The notes under the pieces: model-generated
The model's input: only the letters and a program-made list of their open reading frames with translations
Told to the model about the DNA's origin: nothing
Database searches by the model: none
Shown: piece by piece, positions 44,013 to 52,699 of the stretch
Numbering within the stretch: position 1 is the stretch's first letter
Layout: every line of letters begins with the position of its first letter
Position numbers and translations under genes: made by a program
DNA from: Flavobacterium faecale
Lineage (GTDB): Bacteria; Bacteroidota; Bacteroidia; Flavobacteriales; Flavobacteriaceae
NCBI RefSeq assembly: GCF_003076455.1
Contig: NZ_CP020918.1
Location: forward strand, 4,066,001-4,130,000
Direction of reading: 5' to 3'
Length of the DNA: 64,000 nt

Positions 44013-46724
44013 TTAAAACAAAATAATCTGACCATCATCATCCAGCTGTACATCGCCGTCTTCATCATCACCTTCTTTGCGCTCTGGCTTTTCAGGAACA
44101 ACCTCAACTGGTGGGTCATACGGTAAAGATTCTAATAAATTTACCTGCTTCAACTTATCCGTTGTCAATTGATTTCCGAGTGCTTTAAAACCTTTAACGG
44201 CGATAAAATCTTCCACATCAATAGTAATACTTTCTTTTTGTACTCCTTTTATTTTCGGAAAAACCAATTCGGCCAAGGGTCTGTAATCTGTCGAAACTAT
44301 TTCGAGTTGCGAATTAGGATGTTCTGTTATAAATATCTCCTCTTTATTTTCGGTCTCCACCAAGAAACGCTTCAAATAATAACGTTCTTTTTCTCCATCA
44401 TAATAAATCGCAGATATCGGTTTCTTCGGAATCCATTTTTCCAACACAATCATATCCGATTCAAAATGCGTAGTCAACTCAGGCGTTATCACTTTCAATT
44501 TCCCCGATTGCTGAATAATTAAGATCTTATCACTTGGTCTAAATTCACCTAGCAATTCACCTCTTGCATCCACATTCAGTCGTTGTACTGTTTCATCATA
44601 CCAAACCTTACGTGGCAATAATGTCGAAATTCCTTTCTCCTTAATCTCAATTTTCTTGATTGGGTATTTACTAGCAATATTTCCTTTTGAAGAACGGCCT
44701 TTAATCGCCATTTTCGCAAAGTCAATATCAAATTTCAGTTTCTTAATACTTCCTATTTGACGCAATAGTATGGTTATCACCTCAGCTTCTCCATTTGGAT
44801 TGTGTGAAAAATACAAAATTTGAGATCCTTTGGTTCCATTTGTCAAATCGTATGCCTTATCACGAGTCACGGCCGTTACATTAAAACGCTTAATATACGA
44901 AGGTCCCGATTTACCGTCTCGATAAATCAAGTTATAAATTGTGCGCTTATCACTTTTGTCAAAAATAGAAATATGAATAATATCTTTCCCAACAAAAGTT
45001 TTAGCATCTACTTTGGTAATCATCATGGTACCATCACGCATAAAAACGATTACGTCATCAATATCGGAACAATCGGTTACGTATTCATCACGTTTCAAAC
45101 TCGTTCCCACAAAACCTTCCGCTTTGTTTACGTACAATTTTGTGTTTCTAAGGATTACTTTGGTAGCCTCAATATCATCAAAAACACGCAATTCTGTTTT
45201 ACGTTCACGTCCTTTCCCGTATTTCTCTTTTAATTTTTGAAAGTAAGCAATAGCAAAATCGGTTAAATGTGCCAAGTGGTGTTCTACTTCACGCATTTCG
45301 TCTTCCAATTTCGCAATTAAATCATCTGCTTTATCCGAGTCAAAACGCGTAATACGAATCATTGGGATTTGCGTCAAACGCTGTAAATCCTCATCATTTA
45401 TTGCTCGCACAAATGATTTCGAAAAAGGTTCAAAACGATCATACATATATTTGTAAAGCGCTTCTCTATCGGAGTACAATTTGAAATCGATATACATTTC
45501 TTCTCGAATGAATATTTTTTCAAGCGTAGAAAAATGCCATTTATTTTTTAATTCTTCCAATTGAATTTCGAGTTCTTGTCGCAACAAGTCCTGTGTTCTT
45601 GCGGTCGAAATTTTTAGCATGTGTGACACTCCAATAAACAATGGTTTATTGTCTTCGATCACACAGCCCAAAGGTGCAATTGATGTTTCGCAAGCCGTAA
45701 AAGCATACAAGGCATCAATAGTCTTATCTGGAGAAATACCTGGATACATATGAATTAAAATCTCCACATTTGCCGCCGTATTGTCCTCTATCTTTTTGAC
45801 CTTGATTTTACCTTTTTCATTCGCTTTCAAGATACTATCAATCAAGGTAGTCGTATTGGTCGAAAACGGAATCTGGCTAATCACCAAGGTATTCTTGTCT
45901 AGCTGCGCAATCCTCGCACGTACACGTACACGACCACCGCGCAAACCATCGTTGTAGTTTGAAATATCTGCAATACCTTCCGTCAAAAAATCGGGATACA
46001 GCGTAAACGGTTTTCCTTTTAATATTTTAATCGAAGCATCAATTAACTCATTAAAATTATGAGGCAACACTTTGGTCGAAAGTCCTACCGCAATTCCTTC
46101 TGCTCCTTGTGCAAGCAACAACGGGAATTTAACCGGAAGGTTATTCGGTTCTGCACGACGACCATCATAGGAAACACCCCAGTCGGTAATTTTTGGTGAA
46201 TACAATACTTCCAATCCAAATTTAGACAAACGTGCCTCGATATATCTCGATGCAGCCGCGCTATCTCCAGTCAAAATATTCCCCCAGTTTCCCTGGCAGT
46301 CAATCAACAAATCTTTTTGACCAATTTGTACCATAGCGTCACCAATACTCGCATCCCCGTGTGGGTGATACTGCATGGTGTGCCCAACAACATTAGCTAC
46401 TTTATTGTAACGACCATCATCTAGCTCTTTTAGTGAGTGCATGATACGACGTTGTACAGGTTTAAACCCATCCTCAATCGCAGGAACTGCACGCTCCAAA
46501 ATAACATACGAGGCATAATCCAAAAACCAATCTTTGTACATTCCTGTAACTTTGGTTATGGTATCAGCATCGTCATTAGTATTATCATAAAAGTGACCGC
46601 CTTCAAAATTCTTGGCATCAACTTTTATGATTTCCTCCTCTTGACTTTCTTCCGCAGATTGCTCTTCGGCGTTGTTCTCGTCGTCTGAGTTGGGGATGAT
46701 ATTTTCTTCTTCTTCGTCTTTCAA
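44013..46724 (-). CDS. parC: DNA topoisomerase IV subunit A
   Basis: A 903-residue type IIA topoisomerase subunit that decatenates chromosomes with ParE. An acidic N-terminal extension (~30 residues) precedes the winged-helix domain. The active-site tyrosine is in AAASRYIEARLSKFG, and PAIEDGFKPVQRRIMHSL and MQYHPHGDASIGDAMVQIGQ are the breakage-reunion motifs. A divergent C-terminal beta-pinwheel ends in an acidic tail. The GyrA-box typical of gyrase is not evident, so topoisomerase IV is the better call. It is the last gene of the parE operon, behind the HepT/MntA pair. Confidence 0.93.
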   Translation of the reverse strand: MKDEEEENIIPNSDDENNAEEQSAEESQEEEIIKVDAKNFEGGHFYDNTNDDADTITKVTGMYKDWFLDYASYVILERAVPAIEDGFKPVQRRIMHSLKELDDGRYNKVANVVGHTMQYHPHGDASIGDAMVQIGQKDLLIDCQGNWGNILTGDSAAASRYIEARLSKFGLEVLYSPKITDWGVSYDGRRAEPNNLPVKFPLLLAQGAEGIAVGLSTKVLPHNFNELIDASIKILKGKPFTLYPDFLTEGIADISNYNDGLRGGRVRVRARIAQLDKNTLVISQIPFSTNTTTLIDSILKANEKGKIKVKKIEDNTAANVEILIHMYPGISPDKTIDALYAFTACETSIAPLGCVIEDNKPLFIGVSHMLKISTARTQDLLRQELEIQLEELKNKWHFSTLEKIFIREEMYIDFKLYSDREALYKYMYDRFEPFSKSFVRAINDEDLQRLTQIPMIRITRFDSDKADDLIAKLEDEMREVEHHLAHLTDFAIAYFQKLKEKYGKGRERKTELRVFDDIEATKVILRNTKLYVNKAEGFVGTSLKRDEYVTDCSDIDDVIVFMRDGTMMITKVDAKTFVGKDIIHISIFDKSDKRTIYNLIYRDGKSGPSYIKRFNVTAVTRDKAYDLTNGTKGSQILYFSHNPNGEAEVITILLRQIGSIKKLKFDIDFAKMAIKGRSSKGNIASKYPIKKIEIKEKGISTLLPRKVWYDETVQRLNVDARGELLGEFRPSDKILIIQQSGKLKVITPELTTHFESDMIVLEKWIPKKPISAIYYDGEKERYYLKRFLVETENKEEIFITEHPNSQLEIVSTDYRPLAELVFPKIKGVQKESITIDVEDFIAVKGFKALGNQLTTDKLKQVNLLESLPYDPPVEVVPEKPERKEGDDEDGDVQLDDDGQIILF

Positions 46725-46736
46725 AATTATTTAAAT

Positions 46737-47051
46737 TTATTTCAGAGATTCCGTTTTTCTTTTATAAAAAACTTGACCTACCCTATTTATGTGTTCTTTT
46801 AAACTTTCCGATTGTAATTCATTATAAACTGAGATATCAAATTTATATGGAATATAACTATCATCTAAGGCGTGCCATAATTTATTAATATCCGCTTTTT
46901 CAGGTTCACCTAAAATGGTAATATCAATATCGGAACCTTCTCTGTAATTTCCTTTAGCACGTGAACCATAAATAATTACTTGGTCAATCGACAAACAATT
47001 GTCAATAATTTCCATGATTTCTATATGACTTTTCGGGTATAATCCAAACAT
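46737..47051 (-). CDS. MntA-type nucleotidyltransferase antitoxin
   Basis: A 104-residue minimal nucleotidyltransferase. GSRAKGNYREGSDIDITI has the GS(x10)DxD active site (G29 S30, D41, D43), with D71 as the probable third acidic residue. In studied HEPN/MNT pairs MntA adenylylates the HepT toxin and neutralises it. Its ATG overlaps the hepT stop codon by one base (TAATG), so translation is coupled, and it precedes parC by 12 bp. Confidence 0.88.
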   Translation of the reverse strand: MFGLYPKSHIEIMEIIDNCLSIDQVIIYGSRAKGNYREGSDIDITILGEPEKADINKLWHALDDSYIPYKFDISVYNELQSESLKEHINRVGQVFYKRKTESLK

Positions 47052-47461
47052 TATAAAAAACTAATCATTTTATTTTCAAAATCTGAAAAAACAGCTATAT
47101 AATCATTTAATATCACCTCTAGGATTTTCAAAATTTCATTCTCGTCATAGATATGTGAAGTCAAGTTTCGACTTTTAATCATATCAAACCAAATTGCTCC
47201 ATCAGTTATAATCCCGACATTAAAAGCTTCCTTTACAGCATTCTTACTCCCAAACAAATCAGTTTTCCCTTGCTCCTCCAGAAAGTCTTTCATCACCTTC
47301 CAAGACAATTCTTGTGAAACCTCAAAAGCTTGGATAACACCTTGAAGTTCTAATTCAGAAAAATCTCTTTCTTTTTGAATGGCCTTGGCATTTTTTAATT
47401 GTCTAAAGGCATTTCGAAAATGTTCAAACCTTTGTTTCCAACGTATGTCTTGATTTTCCAT
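47051..47461 (-). CDS. HepT-type HEPN toxin (HI0074 family)
   Basis: A 136-residue helical HEPN protein. The ribonuclease and target motif R98-x4-H103-x-Y105 is intact in SRNLTSHIYDE; the tyrosine is the residue polyadenylylated by MntA in characterised systems. The upstream helix ELSWKVMKDFLEEQG is family-typical. It lies between a 30-residue membrane peptide and mntA, within the topoisomerase IV operon. It was formerly named nucleotidyltransferase substrate-binding protein. Confidence 0.9.
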   Translation of the reverse strand: MENQDIRWKQRFEHFRNAFRQLKNAKAIQKERDFSELELQGVIQAFEVSQELSWKVMKDFLEEQGKTDLFGSKNAVKEAFNVGIITDGAIWFDMIKSRNLTSHIYDENEILKILEVILNDYIAVFSDFENKMISFL

Positions 47462-47473
47462 GCTGTAGGCTAT

Positions 47474-47566
47474 CTATGATTTCAAAAATTTTATTACAAA
47501 ATAGGCAACCGTAAATCCACCAACAAAAGCAGCGATCACATAAATAATTTGTTTTTTACTTAGCAT
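47474..47566 (-). CDS. 30-residue single-pass membrane peptide in the topoisomerase IV operon
   Basis: ATG to TAG gives a 30-residue peptide, basic at both ends, with one membrane span (IIYVIAAFVGGFTVAYFVI). It starts 18 bp after the parE stop and ends 12 bp before hepT, so it is positioned as an operon gene. No homologue is recognised. Whether it is translated, or is connected with the neighbouring toxin, is unknown. Confidence 0.45.
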   Translation of the reverse strand: MLSKKQIIYVIAAFVGGFTVAYFVIKFLKS

Positions 47567-47584
47567 ACAATTTATATATAAAAA

Positions 47585-49447
47585 TTATTCTTTATCTGCA
47601 ACATCCAGTTCCACTTTCAAATTTCTGATGATGAACTCTTGACGGTCTGGGGTGTTTTTACCCATATAAAACTCCAATAACTTTTCGATCGAAGTTGCTT
47701 TATCAAGCATTACAGGTTCTAATCGAATGTCTTCTCCAATGAAAAACTGAAACTCATCTGGCGAAATCTCTCCCAATCCCTTAAATCGAGTGATCTCTGG
47801 TTTTGGCTTCAACTTTTCTATGGCATTGCGTTTCTCTTCATCAGAATAACAGTAGATCGTTTCTTTTTTATTTCGAACCCTGAATAATGGCGTTTGCAAA
47901 ATATACAAATGTCCGTCTTTTATCAACTCAGGAAAAAACTGCAAGAAAAAAGTAATCAACAACAATCGAATGTGCATACCATCGACATCGGCATCCGTTG
48001 CGATTACAATGTTGTTGTAACGCAAATTCTCCATGTCATCCTCGATATCCAAGGCTGCTTGTAACAAGTTGAATTCTTCGTTTTCGTATACAATTTTCTT
48101 TGACATTCCGTAGGAGTTCAAAGGCTTACCACGCAAACTAAAAACGGCTTGCGTATTCACATCACGTGATTTGGTAATCGACCCCGAAGCCGAATCTCCC
48201 TCAGTAATAAACAAGGTACTTTCTAGGTAACGAGGATTTTTTATATCGGCAAGATGCACACGGCAATCTCTTAATTTCTTATTGTGTAAACTCGATTTTT
48301 TGGCTCTGTCTTTGGCTAGTTTTCGAATACCCGACAGTTCTTTACGCTCTCTCTCTGCCTGTAAAATTTTGCGCAATAGCAAATCAGCAGTTTCTGGGTT
48401 TTTATGTAAAAAGTTATCCAATTTTGTTTTCACAAAATCATTTACAAAAGTTCGTACCGAAGGCATCCCTTCCTCAGAACCCATATCGGTTGAACCTAAC
48501 TTAGTTTTGGTCTGGGACTCAAACACAGGTTCCATTACCTTTATGCTCACAGCACTAACTATCGATTTACGAATATCAGATGGTTCGAAGTTTTTATTAT
48601 AAAACTCACGAATGGTTTTCACAATCGCCTCTCTGTACGCTACCAAATGCGTCCCCCCTTGCGTTGTATTTTGTCCGTTCACAAAAGAGTGGTATTCTTC
48701 ACTGTACTGCGATTTGCTGTGTGTCATCGCAATCTCAATATCTTCTCCTTTAAGGTGAATAATCGGATATACTTTGTCTTCTTCCGCTATATTTTCATCT
48801 AATAAATCACGTAAACCATTGTCTGAAAAATATTTTTCGCCATTGAATATAATGGTCAAACCTGCATTTAGGTAGCAGTAATTTTTCAGCATTTTGATCA
48901 CATACTCATATCTGAATTTGTAATTCTTAAAAATCGCTTCGTCCGGAATAAAAGTAACTTTCGTTCCTTTGCGTTTGGTGGTATCAATAATATCTTCTTC
49001 GGCAACCAAATTACCAGCTGAAAATTCTGCTGCTTTTTGTTTCTCTTCACGAACCGATTCTACTCTGAAATAATTGGACAAAGCATTTACCGCTTTGGTA
49101 CCAACTCCATTCAAACCCACCGATTTTTTAAAGGCTAGCGAATCGTACTTCCCACCTGTATTCATTTTCGACACTACGTCAATGACTTTCCCAAGCGGAA
49201 TTCCACGACCATAATCACGTACAGCAACGGTTTTGTCTTTTATCGAAACTTCAATCGTTTTTCCTGCACCCATGACAAATTCATCGATACAGTTATCCAT
49301 CACCTCTTTTAATAAGATATAAATACCATCATCTGGCGATGAACCATCTCCAAGCTTACCAATATACATCCCAGGACGCATACGGATATGTTCTTTCCAG
49401 TCGAGTGATCGAATGTTATCTTCGGTATATTGATTTTGATCTGACAT
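47585..49447 (-). CDS. parE: DNA topoisomerase IV subunit B
   Basis: A 620-residue ATPase subunit that partners ParC. The GHKL ATP site is seen in [29 protein letters not shown] and [14 protein letters not shown]. The TOPRIM part is seen in [19 protein letters not shown] with the catalytic glutamate, and in [19 protein letters not shown]. Length and motif order are standard for ParE. It is the first gene of the operon that continues through the small peptide, hepT, mntA and parC. Confidence 0.95.
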   Translation of the reverse strand: MSDQNQYTEDNIRSLDWKEHIRMRPGMYIGKLGDGSSPDDGIYILLKEVMDNCIDEFVMGAGKTIEVSIKDKTVAVRDYGRGIPLGKVIDVVSKMNTGGKYDSLAFKKSVGLNGVGTKAVNALSNYFRVESVREEKQKAAEFSAGNLVAEEDIIDTTKRKGTKVTFIPDEAIFKNYKFRYEYVIKMLKNYCYLNAGLTIIFNGEKYFSDNGLRDLLDENIAEEDKVYPIIHLKGEDIEIAMTHSKSQYSEEYHSFVNGQNTTQGGTHLVAYREAIVKTIREFYNKNFEPSDIRKSIVSAVSIKVMEPVFESQTKTKLGSTDMGSEEGMPSVRTFVNDFVKTKLDNFLHKNPETADLLLRKILQAERERKELSGIRKLAKDRAKKSSLHNKKLRDCRVHLADIKNPRYLESTLFITEGDSASGSITKSRDVNTQAVFSLRGKPLNSYGMSKKIVYENEEFNLLQAALDIEDDMENLRYNNIVIATDADVDGMHIRLLLITFFLQFFPELIKDGHLYILQTPLFRVRNKKETIYCYSDEEKRNAIEKLKPKPEITRFKGLGEISPDEFQFFIGEDIRLEPVMLDKATSIEKLLEFYMGKNTPDRQEFIIRNLKVELDVADKE

Positions 49448-49512
49448 TTTGGAATTTTAACGATTTGGTGCTAATGTAACACTTCTCGAACTATTTTGAA
49501 AGTAGCACGAAT

Positions 49513-49539
49513 CAAAGTTATTAAGAATGATATTGACAA
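49513..49539 (-). promoter_or_regulatory. Promoter of the parE operon
   Basis: On the minus strand TTG (49537-49539) precedes TAACTTTG (49513-49520) by 16 bp. The leader to the parE ATG is about 60 nt. Confidence 0.5.
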
Positions 49540-49566
49540 CGAAAAATTTAAGAATTAAAGGAAATG

Positions 49567-49642
49567 GGATTAAGGAATTAGGATTGAGGAATTAGGATTT
49601 GGAATTGAGGATTTGGGATTGAGGATTTGGAATTTGGGATTG
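49567..49642. repeat. 14-bp minisatellite, about 5.4 units
   Basis: Five complete units, GGATTAAGGAATTA, GGATTGAGGAATTA, GGATTTGGAATTGA, GGATTTGGGATTGA and GGATTTGGAATTTG, then GGATTG. They occupy the gap between the parE promoter and the FMN reductase stop codon. Confidence 0.85.
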
Positions 49643-49647
49643 CGTGC

Positions 49648-50169
49648 TTAAAAATTAGCTACAATGTCTTTTAGTTCCTTATCGAATTCGGGATTTGAAA
49701 TAACTCCATTTTCTTCGTTAAAATTATCATTAAAATTTGGTAACGAAAAAACACCTTTCAATTCGGTTCCAAAACGAGGGAAAGCAGCTTTTGCAATTTC
49801 TAAAACTGAAGCTCCTCCTCTACCACCTGGCGATGTAGCCATTAAGAGCATTGGTTTATGTTGAAAAACTTCTTTCTGAATTCGGGTGCACCAGTCGAAT
49901 ATATTTTTGAAAGTAGCGGAGTAATTCCCGTTATGTTCAGCCATTGAAACTACCAGAACATCAGCAGATGCAATCTTATTCAAAAAAGCTTGTGCCATTT
50001 GATGCTGTCCTATCTGTACCTCAACATCTACACTAAAATTAGGCATCTCAAAATCATTTAAATCCAAGACTTCAACTTGGGCGTTATCGAACAAACTAGC
50101 GGCATAGGTTGCGAGTTTTTTATTAATCGAATTTTTACTTGAACTGGCTGCAAAGGCTATTATTTTCAT
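49648..50169 (-). CDS. NADPH-dependent FMN reductase-family protein
   Basis: A 173-residue flavodoxin-like reductase. The N-terminal FMN phosphate loop is AFAASSSKNSINKKLA, VLVVSMAEHNGNYSATFKNI contacts the isoalloxazine, and MLLMATSPGGRGGASVLEIA is the third family motif. It uses NAD(P)H to reduce FMN, quinones or azo compounds; the actual acceptor is unknown. It starts 7 bp after the stop of the lipoprotein gene at 50177. Confidence 0.88.
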   Translation of the reverse strand: MKIIAFAASSSKNSINKKLATYAASLFDNAQVEVLDLNDFEMPNFSVDVEVQIGQHQMAQAFLNKIASADVLVVSMAEHNGNYSATFKNIFDWCTRIQKEVFQHKPMLLMATSPGGRGGASVLEIAKAAFPRFGTELKGVFSLPNFNDNFNEENGVISNPEFDKELKDIVANF

Positions 50170-50176
50170 AGTTTTT

Positions 50177-50842
50177 TTATTTTTTGACTTTTATATATTC
50201 AGTACTTTCTCCAAGATTTTTCAAATTCAAAATTCGTTTAAATTCGTTCCTAGAAGGTTTAATAATAAATGACAAAGAATCAATCATTTTTGATTTCACT
50301 TTGGTTAATGAATCTATTCTTTTTAAATCGTTTTCCGAATAAATATATTGAATTTTGAGTTTGTTTTTTTCTATACTAATAGATTTTATCCTCCAAAAAA
50401 TAGAATCTTTGTAATTAAGAATTAATTTACCATCAAACCTTGTAGCTTTCTGAAGATCTGAAAAAATAAAAAAAGTATCAATTTGTTTGTTTGAAAACTC
50501 GATAGAATCTTTCAAATACTTAACTTCAAATATTTCCTTATTCAATTTTGATATATAATTATTTCCAACAATATCAAAACTCTCTTTAATCGAATCTAAT
50601 TCCTTGTTATGGATCCTAAATCTATTGTAATACTTTTTTATAATAAGGTTTTCTTTCACATTAACAAAAACGGAGTCTGAATTCATAAACAATCCCTGAA
50701 ATTTATTAGGGATTTTATCTAATTCCGAATCATTTGATGGCTGTGGGATTTCGAAATAAAAACCAAGTCCGACGGGTTCTGCTTCAGTTCTTTTACATGA
50801 AATAGCAATAAATACCACTAGTACTAAAAAGCATTTTCTCAT
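50177..50842 (-). CDS. Hypothetical lipoprotein, 221 residues
   Basis: Unrecognised family. A lipoprotein signal peptide ends VFIAISCKRT. The mature part is rich in lysine and hydrophobic residues and alternates strands and helices (NLIIKKYYNRFRIHNKELDS, KLILNYKDSIFWRIKSISIE). Codon use is AT-rich like the neighbourhood. It probably shares a transcript with the FMN reductase, 7 bp away. Confidence 0.65.
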   Translation of the reverse strand: MRKCFLVLVVFIAISCKRTEAEPVGLGFYFEIPQPSNDSELDKIPNKFQGLFMNSDSVFVNVKENLIIKKYYNRFRIHNKELDSIKESFDIVGNNYISKLNKEIFEVKYLKDSIEFSNKQIDTFFIFSDLQKATRFDGKLILNYKDSIFWRIKSISIEKNKLKIQYIYSENDLKRIDSLTKVKSKMIDSLSFIIKPSRNEFKRILNLKNLGESTEYIKVKK

Positions 50843-51032
50843 GTTTTTTTTTATAAAAATAGTAAAATTAACACTTACTTTTTCACCCTAGAGAAATTTC
50901 AGCTTTCAAAAACAAATAGCTGAAATGTTTTCGGTTTGGCAAACTGGGCTTGCTTGGCTTTTGTGGGACGCTTTCAGCGTGACAAACTTTGAGGCTACAA
51001 CAGCTTTTTCATATTAAATCCCTACACCTTGT
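50843..51032. other. Gene-free gap preceding the microsatellite
   Basis: About 190 bp with no open frame. The segment near 50937-50990 has short GC-richer inverted repeats (GACGCTTTCAGCGTGAC) unlike the AT-rich background and may be a further degenerate repeat. Confidence 0.4.
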
Positions 51033-51068
51033 TCTCTTCTCTCTTTTCTCTTTTCTCTTTTCTCTTCC
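51033..51068. repeat. Polypyrimidine microsatellite, 7-bp period
   Basis: CTCTTTT is repeated three times within a longer pure C/T run. It immediately precedes repeat copy E. Confidence 0.7.
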
Positions 51069-51070
51069 TA

Positions 51071-51213
51071 CCCCCGATTGAAACGAAAAGCATTTTGAAT
51101 GGATTGCCTATTTTTTCTTGGCTAAAAAGAGCGACTGAAAGAAGCTCCTTTTTTGACTTAGAAAAAAAGGTAAGACGGCAAAATCTTGTAGTGAAAAGCG
51201 GGAAATAGGTCCT
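51071..51213 (+). repeat. Interspersed hairpin element, copy E
   Basis: It starts CCCCCGATTGAAACG and ends AGCGGGAAATAGGTCC, like copy F. The central hairpin at 51107-51170 matches that of copy C at 38827-38891 at nearly every base, including the loop GAGCGACTGAAAGAAGCTC. Confidence 0.7.
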
Positions 51214-51268
51214 GACGAAAGTTAGCAGTGTACAATTTTCAGTATTCAGTTTTTGATAGACGCCAAAA

Positions 51269-51294
51269 AACCCGCAAAATCACTTTTGCGGGTT
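51269..51294 (-). terminator. ychF terminator
   Basis: AACCCGCAAAA (51269-51279) pairs perfectly with TTTTGCGGGTT (51284-51294). On the minus strand it is followed by TTTTGG, so the T run is short. Confidence 0.7.
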
Positions 51295-51331
51295 CTCAAT
51301 ATATTCTTTGTTCTTTTCTCTTAGCTAAGAA

Positions 51332-52426
51332 TTACACGTTAAAACGGAAGTGCATTACATCACCATCTTTTACGATATATTCTTTACCCTCTACTTTGAA
51401 TTTTCCTGCTTCTTTACATTTTGCTTCAGAACCGTAATGAACGAAATCTTCGTAAGCGATAACTTCGGCACGGATGAATCCTTTTTCGAAATCGGTATGA
51501 ATTACTCCCGCTGCTTGTGGCGCAGTTGATCCAATGTTGATTGTCCAAGCACGAACTTCTTTTACACCTGCTGTAAAATACGTTTGTTGTTTCAATAATT
51601 TGTAAGCAGCACGAATTAAAACTGATGCTCCTGGCTCTGTTAATCCCATGTCTTCAAGAAAAACTTGACGCTCTTCAAAACTTTCCAATTCTGTGATATC
51701 TGCTTCAGCACCTACTGAAAGGATGATTACTTCGGCATCTTCGTCTTTAACTAATTCTTTAACTAGGTCAACGTATTTGTTTCCGTTTACTGCAGAGTTC
51801 TCATCAACATTACAAACATACAAAACTGGTTTTGCTGTAATTAATTGAAACGATTCCATTAAAACCTCTTCGTCATTGCTTTGTGGTGTAATAGTACGAG
51901 CTGATTTCGCTTGTAATAATGCCTCACGTACACGATCCAGTAATGCTTTTTCGGTAATTGCTTCTTTGTTTCCTGTTTTTGCAGCACGGTTTACTTTTTC
52001 TAAACGCTTGTCTACTGTTTCTAGATCTTTTAATTGTAACTCGATATCAATCGTTTCTTTGTCACGAATTGGATTTACATTTCCGTCTACGTGAACTATG
52101 TTATCATTGTCAAAACAACGCAAAACGTGAATAATAGCGTTACACTCTCTAATGTTTCCAAGAAATTGATTTCCTAATCCTTCTCCTTTACTTGCACCTT
52201 TTACCAAACCTGCAATATCTACGATATCTACCGTTGCCATTTGCACACGCTCAGGCTTAACCAATTCTTCCAATTTATTGATACGTGGATCTGGTACATT
52301 TACTACACCAATATTAGGCTCAATAGTACAGAAAGGAAAGTTGGCACTTTGCGCTTTTGCATTTGATAAACAATTAAAAAGGGTTGATTTTCCAACATTA
52401 GGTAATCCTACAATTCCTGCTTTCAT
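51332..52426 (-). CDS. ychF: Redox-regulated ATPase YchF (Obg-family)
   Basis: A 364-residue universally conserved P-loop NTPase. The Walker A is GLPNVGKSTLFN at residues 6-17, G3 is DIAGLVKGASKGEGLGNQFL, and the altered G4 that favours ATP is in YVCNVDENS. The C-terminal TGS domain is seen at RAWTINIGSTAPQAAGVIHT to the end. It binds ribosomes and affects translation and oxidative-stress tolerance in other bacteria. Monocistronic, with its own terminator. Confidence 0.96.
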   Translation of the reverse strand: MKAGIVGLPNVGKSTLFNCLSNAKAQSANFPFCTIEPNIGVVNVPDPRINKLEELVKPERVQMATVDIVDIAGLVKGASKGEGLGNQFLGNIRECNAIIHVLRCFDNDNIVHVDGNVNPIRDKETIDIELQLKDLETVDKRLEKVNRAAKTGNKEAITEKALLDRVREALLQAKSARTITPQSNDEEVLMESFQLITAKPVLYVCNVDENSAVNGNKYVDLVKELVKDEDAEVIILSVGAEADITELESFEERQVFLEDMGLTEPGASVLIRAAYKLLKQQTYFTAGVKEVRAWTINIGSTAPQAAGVIHTDFEKGFIRAEVIAYEDFVHYGSEAKCKEAGKFKVEGKEYIVKDGDVMHFRFNV

Positions 52427-52492
52427 GGTTTTTATATTTTATAGTCCATATCCAATAATAGATATGCTTAGAAAAATTCAATTTAAAAAGTG

Positions 52493-52500
52493 CAAATATA
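52493..52500 (-). promoter_or_regulatory. Candidate -7 box of ychF
   Basis: The minus strand reads TATATTTG, an exact match, 67 bp before the ATG. Confidence 0.4.
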
Positions 52501-52699
52501 CCATTTAATAAATGTTTTATATAGCATTATTTTCAGTTTAAAGCAAATTATATCTATTTTTTACGGATTTGATAGTTTTCATGTATTTAAAGATTAAATT
52601 AACATTTAGAAGCCCCTATTGCCATTTTTAACAGTTTAAAACCAAAAGAAACGTTAAAATTACAGTATCTTGCGCAACAAAAACAACAAAACTAAAACA

